From NCBI GenBank assembly GCA_030532575.1, contig JAUNKV010000002.1:33051-97050 (forward strand): 64,000 bases of DNA. The letters are read 5' to 3'. The DNA comes from Propionibacteriaceae bacterium (lineage in GTDB: Bacteria; Actinomycetota; Actinomycetes; Propionibacteriales; Propionibacteriaceae). A program made the position numbers and the translations under genes. The notes beneath the pieces are model-generated. The model did no database searches, had not been told where the DNA came from, and saw nothing but the letters and a program-made list of their open reading frames with translations. Shown here piece after piece: positions 31,867 through 40,709 of the stretch. Every line of letters starts with the position of its first letter. Position 1 is the first letter of the stretch.

Positions 31867-33189
31867 TCAGCCGTGGACCGTGTCCTTCTGATCCTCGATC
31901 AGGTTGCCCGCGATGTCCTTCAGCGGACCCTTCCCGCCGTCGGGCAGGATTTCACCTGCGGTCGAACACGGGTAGAGGTCGTCCTCGGCGTCCTTCGGGT
32001 CGATGAACATCGGGTTGATGATCCACTTGCCGTCCTCGTTGTCGTAGGCGTGGCACATCAGCTCGGTCTTGTTGCGGTTGATGGCCAGCCTCAGCACCGT
32101 CGCGTCGATCATGAAGGAGATGTCGGTGTCGGAATCCCCAGCACCGAACGCGGGCCGCTTGCCATCGGGGGCAGGCTCGAAGGCCGCGGCCCCGGTGATG
32201 CCGAAGATCTGCTCGTTGACGCGGCACCGTTTGCCCTCGATGTAGGTGATCGACGCCTCATCACCGCCACAACCGGTGAGGGTGCTGGTGAGCTTGTCGC
32301 CGTCGTGGTTGACGGTGACCCCCATCACCTTGTCCCCCTCCAGGCCGAGGGACTCCGCCCACACCCTGACCACCGGCTCCGACGACGCGGAGACGATCCG
32401 CACGTCGAAGCCCCTGGCCTTCATCACCTCGATGAGTTTGGTGACCTGGTCGTAGTAGCGCACCCAGCCGGTGACGCTCTCGCTGCCGACCTTCTGCTCG
32501 GTGCCCTCAGCGGCGTTCAGGTTCTGCTCCCTGGCCTGGCGGGCGAAGTCCATCACCTCGGCGTCGGTGTACCCCGCCAGCAGCTGCGCGGCGAATGCGT
32601 ACTGCGGCTCGATCCGGCGGGCGTTGTAGCCGGTGAAGGCCTTCTGGTCGGTGGTGGTGTCGCCGTCGGAGTAGACCTCCAGGATTTCGTCCGCGCAGGC
32701 CAGCCCGGCCTCCGTGTTGGTGGGCAGCGGCTGCCCCGGCTCGGCCAGGCTGCCGCACGCCGCCGTCAGGGCCTGCGTCGCCTCCGGGGTGAGCCAGGTG
32801 CTGACCTTGGCCCAGTCGGCGGGCTGCAGCACCTTGCCATTGGCGATCATCCAGTAGGTGGTGGCGTCACCGATGTCGTTCTTGACGACGGTGTTGTCCC
32901 AGTCGAACAGCGCCAACGGGGCACCCGAGGCGACATCCCCCGTCCCGGAACAGTCGCCCAGCTGGGTGAGCATCTCGTTGAGCTTCTTGTGGTTGTCGCC
33001 GTACCAGCCGGGATCAGCCGGGAGCTCCGGGCACTGCCCATCGGTCGCCGACGGTGTCATCGCGGCACTGCTCGTATCCCCGGTCCCCGGTGCCGTCGGT
33101 TCCGGGCTGGCCTGGTTCCCACTGCTGCCGCAGCCCGCCAGCAGCACCGCCGCCAGCGCCAGTGCGGTCATCTTCGGTCGCACGTTCAT
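31867..33189 (-). CDS. HAD-superfamily phosphatase lipoprotein
   Basis: 440 residues. A lipoprotein signal peptide with lipobox LLAGC is near residues 16-20, then a Ser/Thr/Pro-rich linker. HAD motifs follow: ALFDWDNTVVKND (DxDxT motif I), RIVSASSEP (motif II Ser) and GDSDTD (motif IV). It should be a membrane-anchored extracytoplasmic phosphomonoesterase with phosphoserine-phosphatase-like architecture. The start is the ATG at 33189, 5 bases after AAAGGA. The open frame further upstream to 33330 lies in the divergent promoter region and is not used. The substrate is unknown. Confidence 0.85.
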   Translation of the reverse strand: MNVRPKMTALALAAVLLAGCGSSGNQASPEPTAPGTGDTSSAAMTPSATDGQCPELPADPGWYGDNHKKLNEMLTQLGDCSGTGDVASGAPLALFDWDNTVVKNDIGDATTYWMIANGKVLQPADWAKVSTWLTPEATQALTAACGSLAEPGQPLPTNTEAGLACADEILEVYSDGDTTTDQKAFTGYNARRIEPQYAFAAQLLAGYTDAEVMDFARQAREQNLNAAEGTEQKVGSESVTGWVRYYDQVTKLIEVMKARGFDVRIVSASSEPVVRVWAESLGLEGDKVMGVTVNHDGDKLTSTLTGCGGDEASITYIEGKRCRVNEQIFGITGAAAFEPAPDGKRPAFGAGDSDTDISFMIDATVLRLAINRNKTELMCHAYDNEDGKWIINPMFIDPKDAEDDLYPCSTAGEILPDGGKGPLKDIAGNLIEDQKDTVHG

Positions 33190-33356
33190 GCATGTCCTTT
33201 CCCCATGTGTGCCCCGCTGTATGGAGGCGTCCTCGCCTCCGAAGCCCACGATAACCTCGCCCTGACGGCACTCCCAGACCAGTTTCGACCGATCAGCCCA
33301 GACCATTGTGGCCCGGCGGACTTGCATCACGCCCGTTTCCTGCCTATCAATGAGGG

Positions 33357-34127
33357 GTGCTCGCCGTCATCTCCCCCGCCAAGACCCTGGACCTGACCTC
33401 CCCGCTTCCCACCCGCAACCACACCGAGCCCCGGCTGGTGGGTGAATCCGCCCAGCTGATCGAGGTGCTGCGCAAGAAGTCACCTGCCGAGATCGCCTCC
33501 CTGATGCACATCTCCGACGACCTGGCGCACCTGAATGCCGCCCGGTACCAGGACTTCGATCCCGAGCACACCCCGGACAACTCCCGCCCCGCCGTGCTGA
33601 CCTTCGCAGGCGACGTCTACCAGGGCCTGGCGGCCCCCTCCTTCACCACCCGCGACTTCACCGAGGCCCAGAAGTCGCTGCGCATCCTGTCCGGCCTCTA
33701 CGGTCTGCTGCGCCCGCTGGACCTGATCCAGCCGCACCGCCTGGAGATGGGCACGAAATTGGCGACGGCGCGGGGCCGGAACCTCCACGACTGGTGGGGC
33801 AGCACCGTCACCGATCTGCTGGCCGAGGACCTGGCGGCCTCGCCGGGCGCGAAGGTGCTGGTCAACCTGGCCTCACAGGAGTACTTCGGCGCCGTCGATC
33901 CCGACCGGCTGGGGGTCAGGGTGATCTCCCCGCGCTTCGAGGACCGGGGCCGCGACGGGGTGCCGCGCGTGGTCAGCTTCCACGCCAAGCGGGCCCGGGG
34001 CCAGATGGCGGCCTGGCTGATCCGAAACCGGGTCCGCACCGTCGCCGCCCTTTGTGACTTCGCCGAGGACGGTTACACCCTCGACGCCGCCCGCTCCACC
34101 CCCGAGGTCCCGATCTTCGTCCGCTGA
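33357..34127 (+). CDS. yaaA: Peroxide stress protein YaaA family (DUF328)
   Basis: 256 residues, the family length. The opening LAVISPAKTLDLTSPLPT and the FAGDVYQGL and LRILSGLYGLLRPLDLIQPHRLEMGTKL-type blocks (SGLYGLLRPLD, RLEMGTKLA) are diagnostic. In Escherichia coli YaaA limits DNA damage from peroxide by reducing free iron. The start is GTG at 33357. It is divergent from the HAD lipoprotein gene, with 167 bases shared between them for promoters. Confidence 0.92.
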   Translation: MLAVISPAKTLDLTSPLPTRNHTEPRLVGESAQLIEVLRKKSPAEIASLMHISDDLAHLNAARYQDFDPEHTPDNSRPAVLTFAGDVYQGLAAPSFTTRDFTEAQKSLRILSGLYGLLRPLDLIQPHRLEMGTKLATARGRNLHDWWGSTVTDLLAEDLAASPGAKVLVNLASQEYFGAVDPDRLGVRVISPRFEDRGRDGVPRVVSFHAKRARGQMAAWLIRNRVRTVAALCDFAEDGYTLDAARSTPEVPIFVR

Positions 34128-34167
34128 CCCCAGTGCACCTCCAGTGGCCCACCATGACAGGAGAGAC

Positions 34168-34437
34168 ATGATGACCCACTCTGCAAGGCCTTCCCGGGCT
34201 GGACTGCTCCACTCGCCGTGGTGGGTGTGGGCTCCGCTCATCGGCAGCGTCATCACGCTGGTTCCTGCCCTGCCCGTCTCCTTCGCCCTGTCAGCTCTGG
34301 CCCTGATCGCGGTCCTCCTGACCGACAGGTCAGCCGCCCATCGCCGTCTGGCACTGCGCCTGGTCGTGATCTGGATCATCCTTCAGATCGTCGTGACCTC
34401 GGCGGGGGTCTTGCTCTGGAACTCCTTCCAAGGCTGA
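34168..34437 (+). CDS. Small membrane protein, two helices, unknown function
   Basis: 89 residues from the ATG at 34168, which follows AGGAGAGAC. A short N-terminal polar part leads into two hydrophobic segments (WVWAPLIGSVITLVPALPV and about VVIWIILQIVVTSAGVLLW), separated by a basic DRSAAHRRLALR loop. No family is recognised. It lies 40 bases after yaaA and may be in its transcript. A strong hairpin follows its stop. Confidence 0.7.
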   Translation: MMTHSARPSRAGLLHSPWWVWAPLIGSVITLVPALPVSFALSALALIAVLLTDRSAAHRRLALRLVVIWIILQIVVTSAGVLLWNSFQG

Positions 34438-34440
34438 CCC

Positions 34441-34478
34441 CAGGTGGTGGGGGCGTCTCCGAGCGCCCCCACCACCTG
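34441..34478. terminator. Hairpin terminator (15-bp perfect stem)
   Basis: CAGGTGGTGGGGGCG pairs perfectly with CGCCCCCACCACCTG around an 8-base loop (TCTCCGAG). It directly follows the small membrane protein gene. No T-run follows, which is common for terminators in GC-rich actinobacteria. Confidence 0.75.
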
Positions 34479-34545
34479 ACCTCATCCGCGCCTCGATACA
34501 CTGCCGATGACACCCACTGCTGGGCGCGAGTTGGAAGGAGCCGCC

Positions 34546-35646
34546 ATGAGTGAGACCACGTTCGACCCCCTGGCGGGTATCCGCACCAGCGACGACCCGC
34601 CGCTGGATGTACTGAGCACCGGCACCGTCTTCTTCGACCTGATCTTCTCCGGACTCGACCGGATGCCGATCCCCGGCGAGGAGCGGATGGCCCTCGGCAT
34701 GGGGTCGTGCCCCGGCGGGATCGCGAACCTCTCGACGGCGCTCGCCCGGCTGGGGCTGCGCACCGGGCTCGTCGCGGGCTTCGGCGACGACGCCTACGCC
34801 GACTGGATGTGGGAGATGCTCTCCCACGGCGAGGGCATCGACCTCAGCTCGTCGCCGCGTTTCGAGTCGTTCCACTCCGCCATCACCGTCGCCATGACCG
34901 TCGACGGTGACCGCGCAATGGTCACCCACATGCATGAGCTCCCCGAGCCGCTGCACCGCTGCATCCTGGATGCGCCTGCCTCCCGGGCCGCCGTGCTCGA
35001 CCTGGGCGGGGAGACCTTCTGGTGGCCGACCCTCAGGCAGCGCGGCACCGTGTTGTTCGCCGACATCGGCTACGACGAGTCCGGCCGCTGGGACCCCGCC
35101 ACGCTGCGCCCGCTGGAACACTGCCACGGCTTCACCCCGAACGCCGTCGAGGCGATGGGCTACACCCGCACCGACTCGCCTGCGAAGGCGGTGCGGAAGC
35201 TGGCCGATCTGGTGCCGCTGGCCATCGTCACCGACGGCGCGGCCGGGGCCTACGCCATCGACCAGTCCACCGGGGAGGAGGCCTTCTGCCCCGCCGTCGT
35301 GGTCCAGGCCATCGACGCCACCGGTGCCGGCGACGTGTTCGCCTCCGCCATCGTGATGGGCACCCTCGCCGCCTGGCCGCTGGAACAGCGGCTGCGGTTC
35401 GCGTCGCTGTGCTCGTCGCTGGCGGTGCAGCAGTTCGGCGGCTCACTGGCAGCGCCGGGCTGGGGCGACATCAGCGACTGGTACCACTGCGTCTCAGCCA
35501 GGGCGAAGGAGGGCGACCTGAAGGCCTCCCACATCCTGCGGGACTACACCTTCCTGGCCGACGTGCTGCCGGACCACCCGCTGCAGGGGGTGCGTCGCGC
35601 CCAGGCCACCTTCGCCATCCCCTCCGACCTGAGCATCCACCACTGA
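34546..35646 (+). CDS. PfkB-family carbohydrate kinase
   Basis: 366 residues. The ribokinase/PfkB fold is shown by an N-terminal substrate-binding region (GSCPGGIANLSTALARLGLR) and the C-terminal catalytic signature DATGAGDVFASAIVMG, where the Asp is the catalytic base. It phosphorylates a sugar or nucleoside; which one cannot be told. The start is the ATG at 34546 with AAGGAG 5 bases upstream, preferred over an in-frame ATG at 34507 that overlaps a TACACT promoter-like box (34497-34502). A 68-bp palindromic element follows its stop. Confidence 0.88.
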   Translation: MSETTFDPLAGIRTSDDPPLDVLSTGTVFFDLIFSGLDRMPIPGEERMALGMGSCPGGIANLSTALARLGLRTGLVAGFGDDAYADWMWEMLSHGEGIDLSSSPRFESFHSAITVAMTVDGDRAMVTHMHELPEPLHRCILDAPASRAAVLDLGGETFWWPTLRQRGTVLFADIGYDESGRWDPATLRPLEHCHGFTPNAVEAMGYTRTDSPAKAVRKLADLVPLAIVTDGAAGAYAIDQSTGEEAFCPAVVVQAIDATGAGDVFASAIVMGTLAAWPLEQRLRFASLCSSLAVQQFGGSLAAPGWGDISDWYHCVSARAKEGDLKASHILRDYTFLADVLPDHPLQGVRRAQATFAIPSDLSIHH

Positions 35647-35668
35647 GCCCCGAGGACCACCGCGAAAG

Positions 35669-35736
35669 CGCTGCAAATGTGCGGAGCGTTGCCGGTGGGA
35701 GCGCTCTCAACCAGAACGCTCCGCACATTTGCAGCG
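35669..35736. repeat. 68-bp palindromic element, copy 1
   Basis: Two perfect 22-base arms (35669-35690 starting CGCTGCAAATGTGCGG, and 35715-35736 its exact reverse complement) enclose a 24-base loop. The same element occurs at 38530-38597, with its loop in the reverse orientation. As RNA it would be a strong terminator for the PfkB gene. The flank GGCTGGGCTG after the right arm is shared by both copies. Confidence 0.9.
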
Positions 35737-35779
35737 GCTGGGCTGCTTCATCCGCACATCCCCTGACCCCGTCGGGTCA

Positions 35780-35817
35780 TAGAATTTTTGTCGTTGACCC
35801 GGTGGCCGTCACCGGGT
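35780..35817 (+). promoter_or_regulatory. Promoter box and 5' leader hairpin of the lipoprotein gene
   Basis: TAGAAT at 35780-35785 is a good -10 box about 50 bases before the ATG at 35837. Just downstream, ACCCGGTG (35797-35804) and CACCGGGT (35810-35817) form a perfect 8-bp stem with a 5-base loop in the untranslated leader. It may act as an operator or an RNA regulatory hairpin. Confidence 0.45.
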
Positions 35818-35836
35818 GTGATCCCTGGAAAGAGCC

Positions 35837-37132
35837 ATGCGACGCCGTAGTTTCCTTCTCGCTGCTACCGCCCTGCTGCCTGCATGCAGCAGCACCCCAG
35901 GCCCGGTTCCCACCCCTTCCATCCCGCCCGGCCCCACCCTGCCGGACGTGCCCTCACCACTGTCGTTCACCCCACCCGCGCCGGATGCCACCCCGAAGTC
36001 CTTCCTGGCGACCCCGCAGTGGCCGAGCATCCCGATCCAGACCCAGATCAAGGCCCTCCACCGCGAGCACCTGTGTGCCGCCATCCCCAGGGACGACGAA
36101 CACTCCTACCCCGTCGTGGTGAATGTCACCGGCCCCGCCACCCGGGTGGTGCGCTCCGATGGGAACGGCACCTTCAGCACCCGCGAGGTGGAGTTGGACT
36201 TCCTGGCCGAGCACCTGGACCCCACCGTCGAACATCCCGACCTGGGGCCGCCTCTCCAGACCGGCCCGGTCATCATGGGCGACGACCACGCCTACCTCAT
36301 CGTCATCCAACCCATCAGAGGCCTGGGTGCCGCCCATCTGCTCAAGATCACCCTCAACGACGGCACCGTCGCGGCCTCAGCCCTGCTCAACGAGCAGGTG
36401 AAGGCCTCACTCCCGGACGAGATCTCCCTCAGCTTCTCAGCCGACGCCACCAGCCTGCTGGTGGCAGATGTCGTCGGCTCAAGCAGGTCAGCCGATTTCA
36501 TCGGGCTCCGTCTGGATGTCACCGACCTGTCCATCCAGTTCGACGCCCACAGCCTCATCACCGGGACAGACGACATCACCGTCGCAGGCGAAGCTTTGAA
36601 AGCCACCACCGCGACACATGACAAAGGCCTGGTGCTGCTGGCTGACGGACGGGACATCCCAGCACCTGGCGCAGATGTCCTCGTCCTTGGACAGTGGTGC
36701 TACTACTCGACTGGCTTGGCCCCGGTCATGCTGCGTGATCTCACCACTGGCACGGAAACCCCCGTCCTTGATCTCCCCTGGAAAGAACTCCACCAACTGA
36801 GGCAAAGGAATTTCCTGGCAGTCTGGTCCAGGTCTGCGTATCGCATGATCGCCCACCACGATGAGAAACCCAAGCGATTCTCCGTGTGGCTCCCCGGGGA
36901 GAGCTCTCCAGTACTCCAGTGGAAGGAGAACGAACATCCCATCCCCTTCCGCAGCGCAGCCCTCGGCGAGACCCTGTACAGCAGCGACTCAGCAAATTTC
37001 TTGACGGTCCGTTCCTTGAGTTCCGGGGAAAACCTCGGTTCCATTCCCTGGCATGGCAGCTCAGAGTTCGCCGTGAGCGCATGGGGCGCCGCCACCACCA
37101 ACCTCTTCTTCCCCGCCACCGAATGGTTCTGA
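35837..37132 (+). CDS. Lipoprotein, probable beta-propeller-like, unknown function
   Basis: 431 residues. A twin-arginine-like start MRRRSFLLAATALLPAC carries the lipobox (LLPAC) at 13-17, then a Pro/Thr/Ser-rich linker (PGPVPTPSIPPGPTLPDVP). The rest is rich in short strands and repeated patterns (DDHAYLIV, VLVLGQWCYYS), consistent with a beta-propeller or similar repeat fold. No enzyme motif is seen. The next gene encodes a relative (shared ATRV/TTRALL, FFPATEWF/FFPATKWLD ends), so the pair arose by tandem duplication. The spacing of 18 bases to the next start suggests an operon. Confidence 0.75.
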   Translation: MRRRSFLLAATALLPACSSTPGPVPTPSIPPGPTLPDVPSPLSFTPPAPDATPKSFLATPQWPSIPIQTQIKALHREHLCAAIPRDDEHSYPVVVNVTGPATRVVRSDGNGTFSTREVELDFLAEHLDPTVEHPDLGPPLQTGPVIMGDDHAYLIVIQPIRGLGAAHLLKITLNDGTVAASALLNEQVKASLPDEISLSFSADATSLLVADVVGSSRSADFIGLRLDVTDLSIQFDAHSLITGTDDITVAGEALKATTATHDKGLVLLADGRDIPAPGADVLVLGQWCYYSTGLAPVMLRDLTTGTETPVLDLPWKELHQLRQRNFLAVWSRSAYRMIAHHDEKPKRFSVWLPGESSPVLQWKENEHPIPFRSAALGETLYSSDSANFLTVRSLSSGENLGSIPWHGSSEFAVSAWGAATTNLFFPATEWF

Positions 37133-37150
37133 GACATGATGAGGAACACG

Positions 37151-38506
37151 ATGCGACGCCGGGACCTGTTCACCCTCACCGCTGCCATTGCCGGAAGCAC
37201 CCTCACCGGGTGCACACCGGGCACCCCGCAGGTCGCTGATGATCCGCTCGGGGAGTTCCCGATCAACTTCGCCGACTCCCCGGCATGGTCGGGCACCGAA
37301 TCCCAGACCGAGATCACAGCGGTGAAGGACCATCACCTGGTGGCGATGACAGTGATACCCGAGGCAGAACCGGCCTTCGCCCACGGCTGGGTGCCCGTCG
37401 TGGTGGATGCGCTCGGCCCCACCACCCGGGCCCTGCTCCTCGAAGACGACGGCACCTGGGTCACGAAACCGGTGACGCCGAAGAAGGGCTCCGAGGGGAC
37501 GAAAATGTCTCAGACTGCCCGCACCGCGATGATCCAAGGGCCTGCCGTGATCGACGACACCCACGCCTACATCGTCGCCGGGGTGCTGCTTCTCGAGGCA
37601 CCCGGCCAGTTCGAGGGCACCCCCACCCACACCCCCTCAGACCTGCGTTGCCCGGTGATGCTGTTCAAGATTCGGCTCGACGACGGCGCCGTCATCGCCA
37701 CCACCGCCGTCAGCGATGACTTCGAGGCCTCCTTGCTGAGGGATGCGGCCCTGTCCTTCACCGAGGACCGCAGTTTCCTGCTCCTGGCCGGTGGGGCCGG
37801 GCAGAGCATCACTTCCAGCGTCGGTGTCGGTTGGATCGGGCTGCGTCTCAGCACCGCAGACCTGGGGGTGGAATTCGATGCCCGAGCCCTGTACTCGGGC
37901 CTTGGGATCAGCTCGGTGTCACCCGCTGGCCAGGGAGTCCTGGTCACCTTGTCCTCCTCAGTCCTCGGCAAGGAGGTGGTGCGTTTGGCCGATGGCCACA
38001 GAGTGACCACCAGCTCAACAAAGGCCCTGGTCATCGGCGATTGGCTCCACCATTCCGAGCAGAACAACGACCACTCGGCGAGGCTCGTCGCGGTCAACAC
38101 CCGTACCGGCCAACGAGTCGACCCGACACCCGGGACAGTGCCCCCGAACGACCAGCTGGAGATGTTCACCGCGTGGCCCAGGACCTTCACCGAGACCCGC
38201 GTCATCATCTCCTCCAGGTACCAGGAGGGCCTCACGGTGTGGCTGCCCGGAGCACCGGAGCCGAGCTTCGAGCTGGCTGCGAGCACAGCAGTCCACAGCG
38301 GGGTCGCGGTGCTGGGGGACATCCTCTACAGCTGGCAGGGTGATGACAAGACCTCCACCTTGACACTGCGCCGCCTCGACTCGGGAGAAGTCCTGGCCGA
38401 ACACCCCGTGCCCCCGCGCACACTCGGAAGTGACATCGAGGCCGTCACACGCTGGGGGGCCATCTCCTGGAGCAGGTTCTTCCCCGCCACGAAATGGCTG
38501 GACTGA
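37151..38506 (+). CDS. Lipoprotein paralog of the preceding gene
   Basis: 451 residues from the ATG at 37151, which has GAGGAA just upstream and gives MRRRDLFTLTAAIAGSTLTGC with its lipobox LTGC. Starts at 37136 are possible but lack a binding site. It resembles the upstream protein in layout and in its C-terminal FFPATKWLD. The mid-region has several 'DDTHAYIVAGVLLL'-like strands. Function is unknown. It would be anchored outside the membrane. The gene is followed by the second copy of the 68-bp palindrome. Confidence 0.75.
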   Translation: MRRRDLFTLTAAIAGSTLTGCTPGTPQVADDPLGEFPINFADSPAWSGTESQTEITAVKDHHLVAMTVIPEAEPAFAHGWVPVVVDALGPTTRALLLEDDGTWVTKPVTPKKGSEGTKMSQTARTAMIQGPAVIDDTHAYIVAGVLLLEAPGQFEGTPTHTPSDLRCPVMLFKIRLDDGAVIATTAVSDDFEASLLRDAALSFTEDRSFLLLAGGAGQSITSSVGVGWIGLRLSTADLGVEFDARALYSGLGISSVSPAGQGVLVTLSSSVLGKEVVRLADGHRVTTSSTKALVIGDWLHHSEQNNDHSARLVAVNTRTGQRVDPTPGTVPPNDQLEMFTAWPRTFTETRVIISSRYQEGLTVWLPGAPEPSFELAASTAVHSGVAVLGDILYSWQGDDKTSTLTLRRLDSGEVLAEHPVPPRTLGSDIEAVTRWGAISWSRFFPATKWLD

Positions 38507-38529
38507 AACTTGGAGGGTGCGCGGCAAAA

Positions 38530-38597
38530 CGCTGCAAATGTGCGGAGCGTTCTGGTTGAGAGCGCTCCCATCAGCAACGCGCCGCACATTTGCAGCG
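38530..38597. repeat. 68-bp palindromic element, copy 2 (loop inverted)
   Basis: The left arm is identical to copy 1; the right arm (38576-38597) has one mismatch (CGCG for CGCT). The 24-base loop is nearly the exact reverse complement of the copy 1 loop, although the outer flank GGCTGGGCTG keeps the same orientation. It lies between two convergent genes and probably acts as a bidirectional terminator. Confidence 0.9.
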
Positions 38598-38607
38598 GCT
38601 GGGCTGT

Positions 38608-39558
38608 TCACCCCTCCAGCTCGGCCAGGTTCTCCCCCGTCGGCAGGTAGTACAGCGCCAGCTGGTCGAGGATGCGCTGCAGCTGCGCCAGCGCCGTCGC
38701 CCGCTCCCCGCTCGACGACGCCCCCGCCGCCAACCTGGCGACCTTCGCGGCCCGCGCCACCTCGCCTCGGTGGGCCTCATCGACGTGCCCCAGCCCCACC
38801 CGCTCCGCGTGCTGCCGGGCCAGGTTGAACCGCACTTCCAGCCGGTTCGCGTTTTGGAAGTCCAGCTCGTCCTGGCAGTCCACCATGGCCGCCTCGAAGG
38901 CCGCCGTCGTCGGCACCGCCGGGTCGAACAGGGCCGGGTGCTCCAACCGGTACACCAGATCGCTGCGCAACCGACCGTAGTCCTCAAGCACTCGTTCCAT
39001 CCGCTCCTTCGGGGTCAGCGACGGCTCCGCCGGGAGCTCCTCGGGCGGGGACTCGGGGTCCAGCCGACGCGCCCACCCGTGCAGCGCGGCCTGGGAGTGG
39101 ATTCCTCGACGCTGCTGGCCCAGAATCTCGAACCGGCTGAAGACGGTGCCGAGCGCGGTCGGGGTCAGCACCAGCGCGACCAGCAGCCCCGGCAGGAGGA
39201 CCCCCGGTGCATCGAGCAGCAGCATCGCCAGCAGCGTCGCAGCCACCACCCCCAGGATCGAAACCAGCCACAGCCATGCCGGTGGCCGCCGCTTCACCAG
39301 GGGAGGCAGCAGCAGGCAGCGTCCGCCCGGCAGCCCCAGCACCCACTGCGGCAACCCGCCGACGACGTCGTCACCCTCCAGTGTCGCGAAGAACTGCAGC
39401 CCCCGCCAGCGCAACACCAGCACGCTGTAGGCGTTCTGCGCCTCCTTGGCCAGGCACACGATCCTCGACTCGGTGTCGGTGAACACCAGCACCGTCGCGG
39501 GCACGATGTCGCCGATCCGGGTTCTCGGATCGAGCTGGCTCCACGCCTGCGGCCTCAC
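38608..39558 (-). CDS. Membrane protein of unknown function, module copy 1, partner A
   Basis: 316 residues from a GTG at 39558 that overlaps the upstream stop (GTGA), with AAGGAG before it. N-terminal part: PQAWSQLDPRTRIGDIVPA and a strand-rich domain. Two membrane helices lie at about 94-115 and 118-138, followed by a cytoplasmic helical domain with YGRLRSDLVYRLEHPALFD and PTTAAFEAAMVD. It ends ALYYLPTGENLAELEG. The same layout recurs in the genes at 42362 and 44335, and in more distant form in the partner B proteins. No known family is recognised. Longer upstream frames are shadows. Confidence 0.75.
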   Translation of the reverse strand: MRPQAWSQLDPRTRIGDIVPATVLVFTDTESRIVCLAKEAQNAYSVLVLRWRGLQFFATLEGDDVVGGLPQWVLGLPGGRCLLLPPLVKRRPPAWLWLVSILGVVAATLLAMLLLDAPGVLLPGLLVALVLTPTALGTVFSRFEILGQQRRGIHSQAALHGWARRLDPESPPEELPAEPSLTPKERMERVLEDYGRLRSDLVYRLEHPALFDPAVPTTAAFEAAMVDCQDELDFQNANRLEVRFNLARQHAERVGLGHVDEAHRGEVARAAKVARLAAGASSSGERATALAQLQRILDQLALYYLPTGENLAELEG

Positions 39559-40568
39559 GACGCGCTCCTTCCCGGCAGCTGCCGCAGCCGCCGCCCCTCC
39601 AGCGCCTCGCGGGCCTCGACGCCCGTCGGCAGGTAGTACAACGCCAGCTGGTCCAGAATCTGCACCGCCGCCCGGAGTGCGATCTCCCGCTCCCCGGGCG
39701 TGGCGTTCGGGTCGGCGGCCAGCCGCGCCGCCTTGAGTGCCTTGGCCGCGGGGGCGCGGCAGTCGCTGGGCAGGTGCTCCATCCCGACCCGCTCGGCATG
39801 GTCGCGGGCCTGCTGGAAGGCCGCGACAATGCGGCTGGCAAGCTGCACCCGGTCCGGGTCGTCGAGCTGGTTGAAGGTGGTGTCCCAGTCGAACAGCGCC
39901 AGGGTCAGCTCCTCGGTGGCGGGCGAGGCCGCATCGAACAGCGCGGGGCAGGAGATGCGGTAGGCCAGGTCCGTGAGCAGCCTGCCGTACTCCTCCTTCA
40001 CCTGCTCCACCTGCTGGATCGCGGTGGCGACGTCCACCGGCAGCGGCAGCGCGGCCAGCCCCAGCTGCTTCCCGCCACTGCGGTAGGTGATCTCCCCGGT
40101 CCGCAGCCCCTTCAGCACCAGGTGCACCGAGAGCCCAAGCAGCCCGACGAACAGCAGCACCGCGACGACGACCGTCAGCGGTGCCGCACCGTCGTTCTGG
40201 GCCAGCAGCACCCAGCTTCCCGCCCCCAGGCAACCCAGGATGGCGGCGGCCGTGAGCCCCTGCCGACGGGCATCCCTGAGCGAGTGCTCGAAGCTCAGCT
40301 CGCCCGGCGGCAGCCGGAAGGCCCGCGTCGGCTCGGCGAACTTCCCGAACCCGGCGACATCGGCGACGGTGCGTCTCGGGTCCACGCCCTTGAGACCGAC
40401 GTCCCAGCCGACCCCTCTGAGCCTCAGGTCTTCCCCCCGCCTCCCCGGACGGGCGGGCCAGTCCTTGCGGGTGAGGATGTAGCGGCCGTCGTCGAACTCG
40501 ATCAGGGTGTGCTCCCCCAGCTCCACCACCGGGGTGGTCAGCAGCACCTCATCCAGCTCGAACTCCAT
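39555..40568 (-). CDS. Membrane protein of unknown function, module copy 1, partner B
   Basis: 337 residues from the ATG at 40568. The N-terminus DEVLLTTPVVELGEHTLIEF matches the B proteins at 43294 and 45291. Two membrane helices (about 108-125 and 132-153) precede a helical domain with EYGRLLTDLAYRI, PALFDAASPATEELTLALF and a DWDTT that resembles a HAD motif by chance; no other HAD motif is present. The C-terminus RRLRQLPGR is shared by all B proteins. It is the first gene of a two-gene unit with partner A. Confidence 0.75.
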   Translation of the reverse strand: MEFELDEVLLTTPVVELGEHTLIEFDDGRYILTRKDWPARPGRRGEDLRLRGVGWDVGLKGVDPRRTVADVAGFGKFAEPTRAFRLPPGELSFEHSLRDARRQGLTAAAILGCLGAGSWVLLAQNDGAAPLTVVVAVLLFVGLLGLSVHLVLKGLRTGEITYRSGGKQLGLAALPLPVDVATAIQQVEQVKEEYGRLLTDLAYRISCPALFDAASPATEELTLALFDWDTTFNQLDDPDRVQLASRIVAAFQQARDHAERVGMEHLPSDCRAPAAKALKAARLAADPNATPGEREIALRAAVQILDQLALYYLPTGVEAREALEGRRLRQLPGRSAS

Positions 40569-40633
40569 ACCGACAAGGATAGGAGGGTGCCGAACGCCCC
40601 TTGACAACCCCAGCACACCCACCCCTACCCGAG

Positions 40634-40704
40634 CACGAATCGCTGACAAAAACCGTCTTCGCGTCACCCGCCGACGGTGAACCGCCGGTTCTCGGCGATT
40701 CGTG
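40634..40704. terminator. Inverted repeat between the GltS-like gene and module 1
   Basis: CACGAATCGC (40634-40643) and GCGATTCGTG (40695-40704) are perfect 10-base arms. A smaller inverted repeat, ACCGTC/GACGGT, lies inside. It directly follows the stop of the minus-strand gene at 40710, so it is probably its terminator. The surrounding 141 bases must also carry the promoter of module 1. Confidence 0.5.
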
Positions 40705-40709
40705 TCGGC

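Noticed and set aside
39899-39990. HAD phosphatase motif (DWDTT) in module partner B
   Set aside because: The motif is in a helical context, is not kept in the paralog at 43294 (QWDSE), and motifs II-IV are absent.
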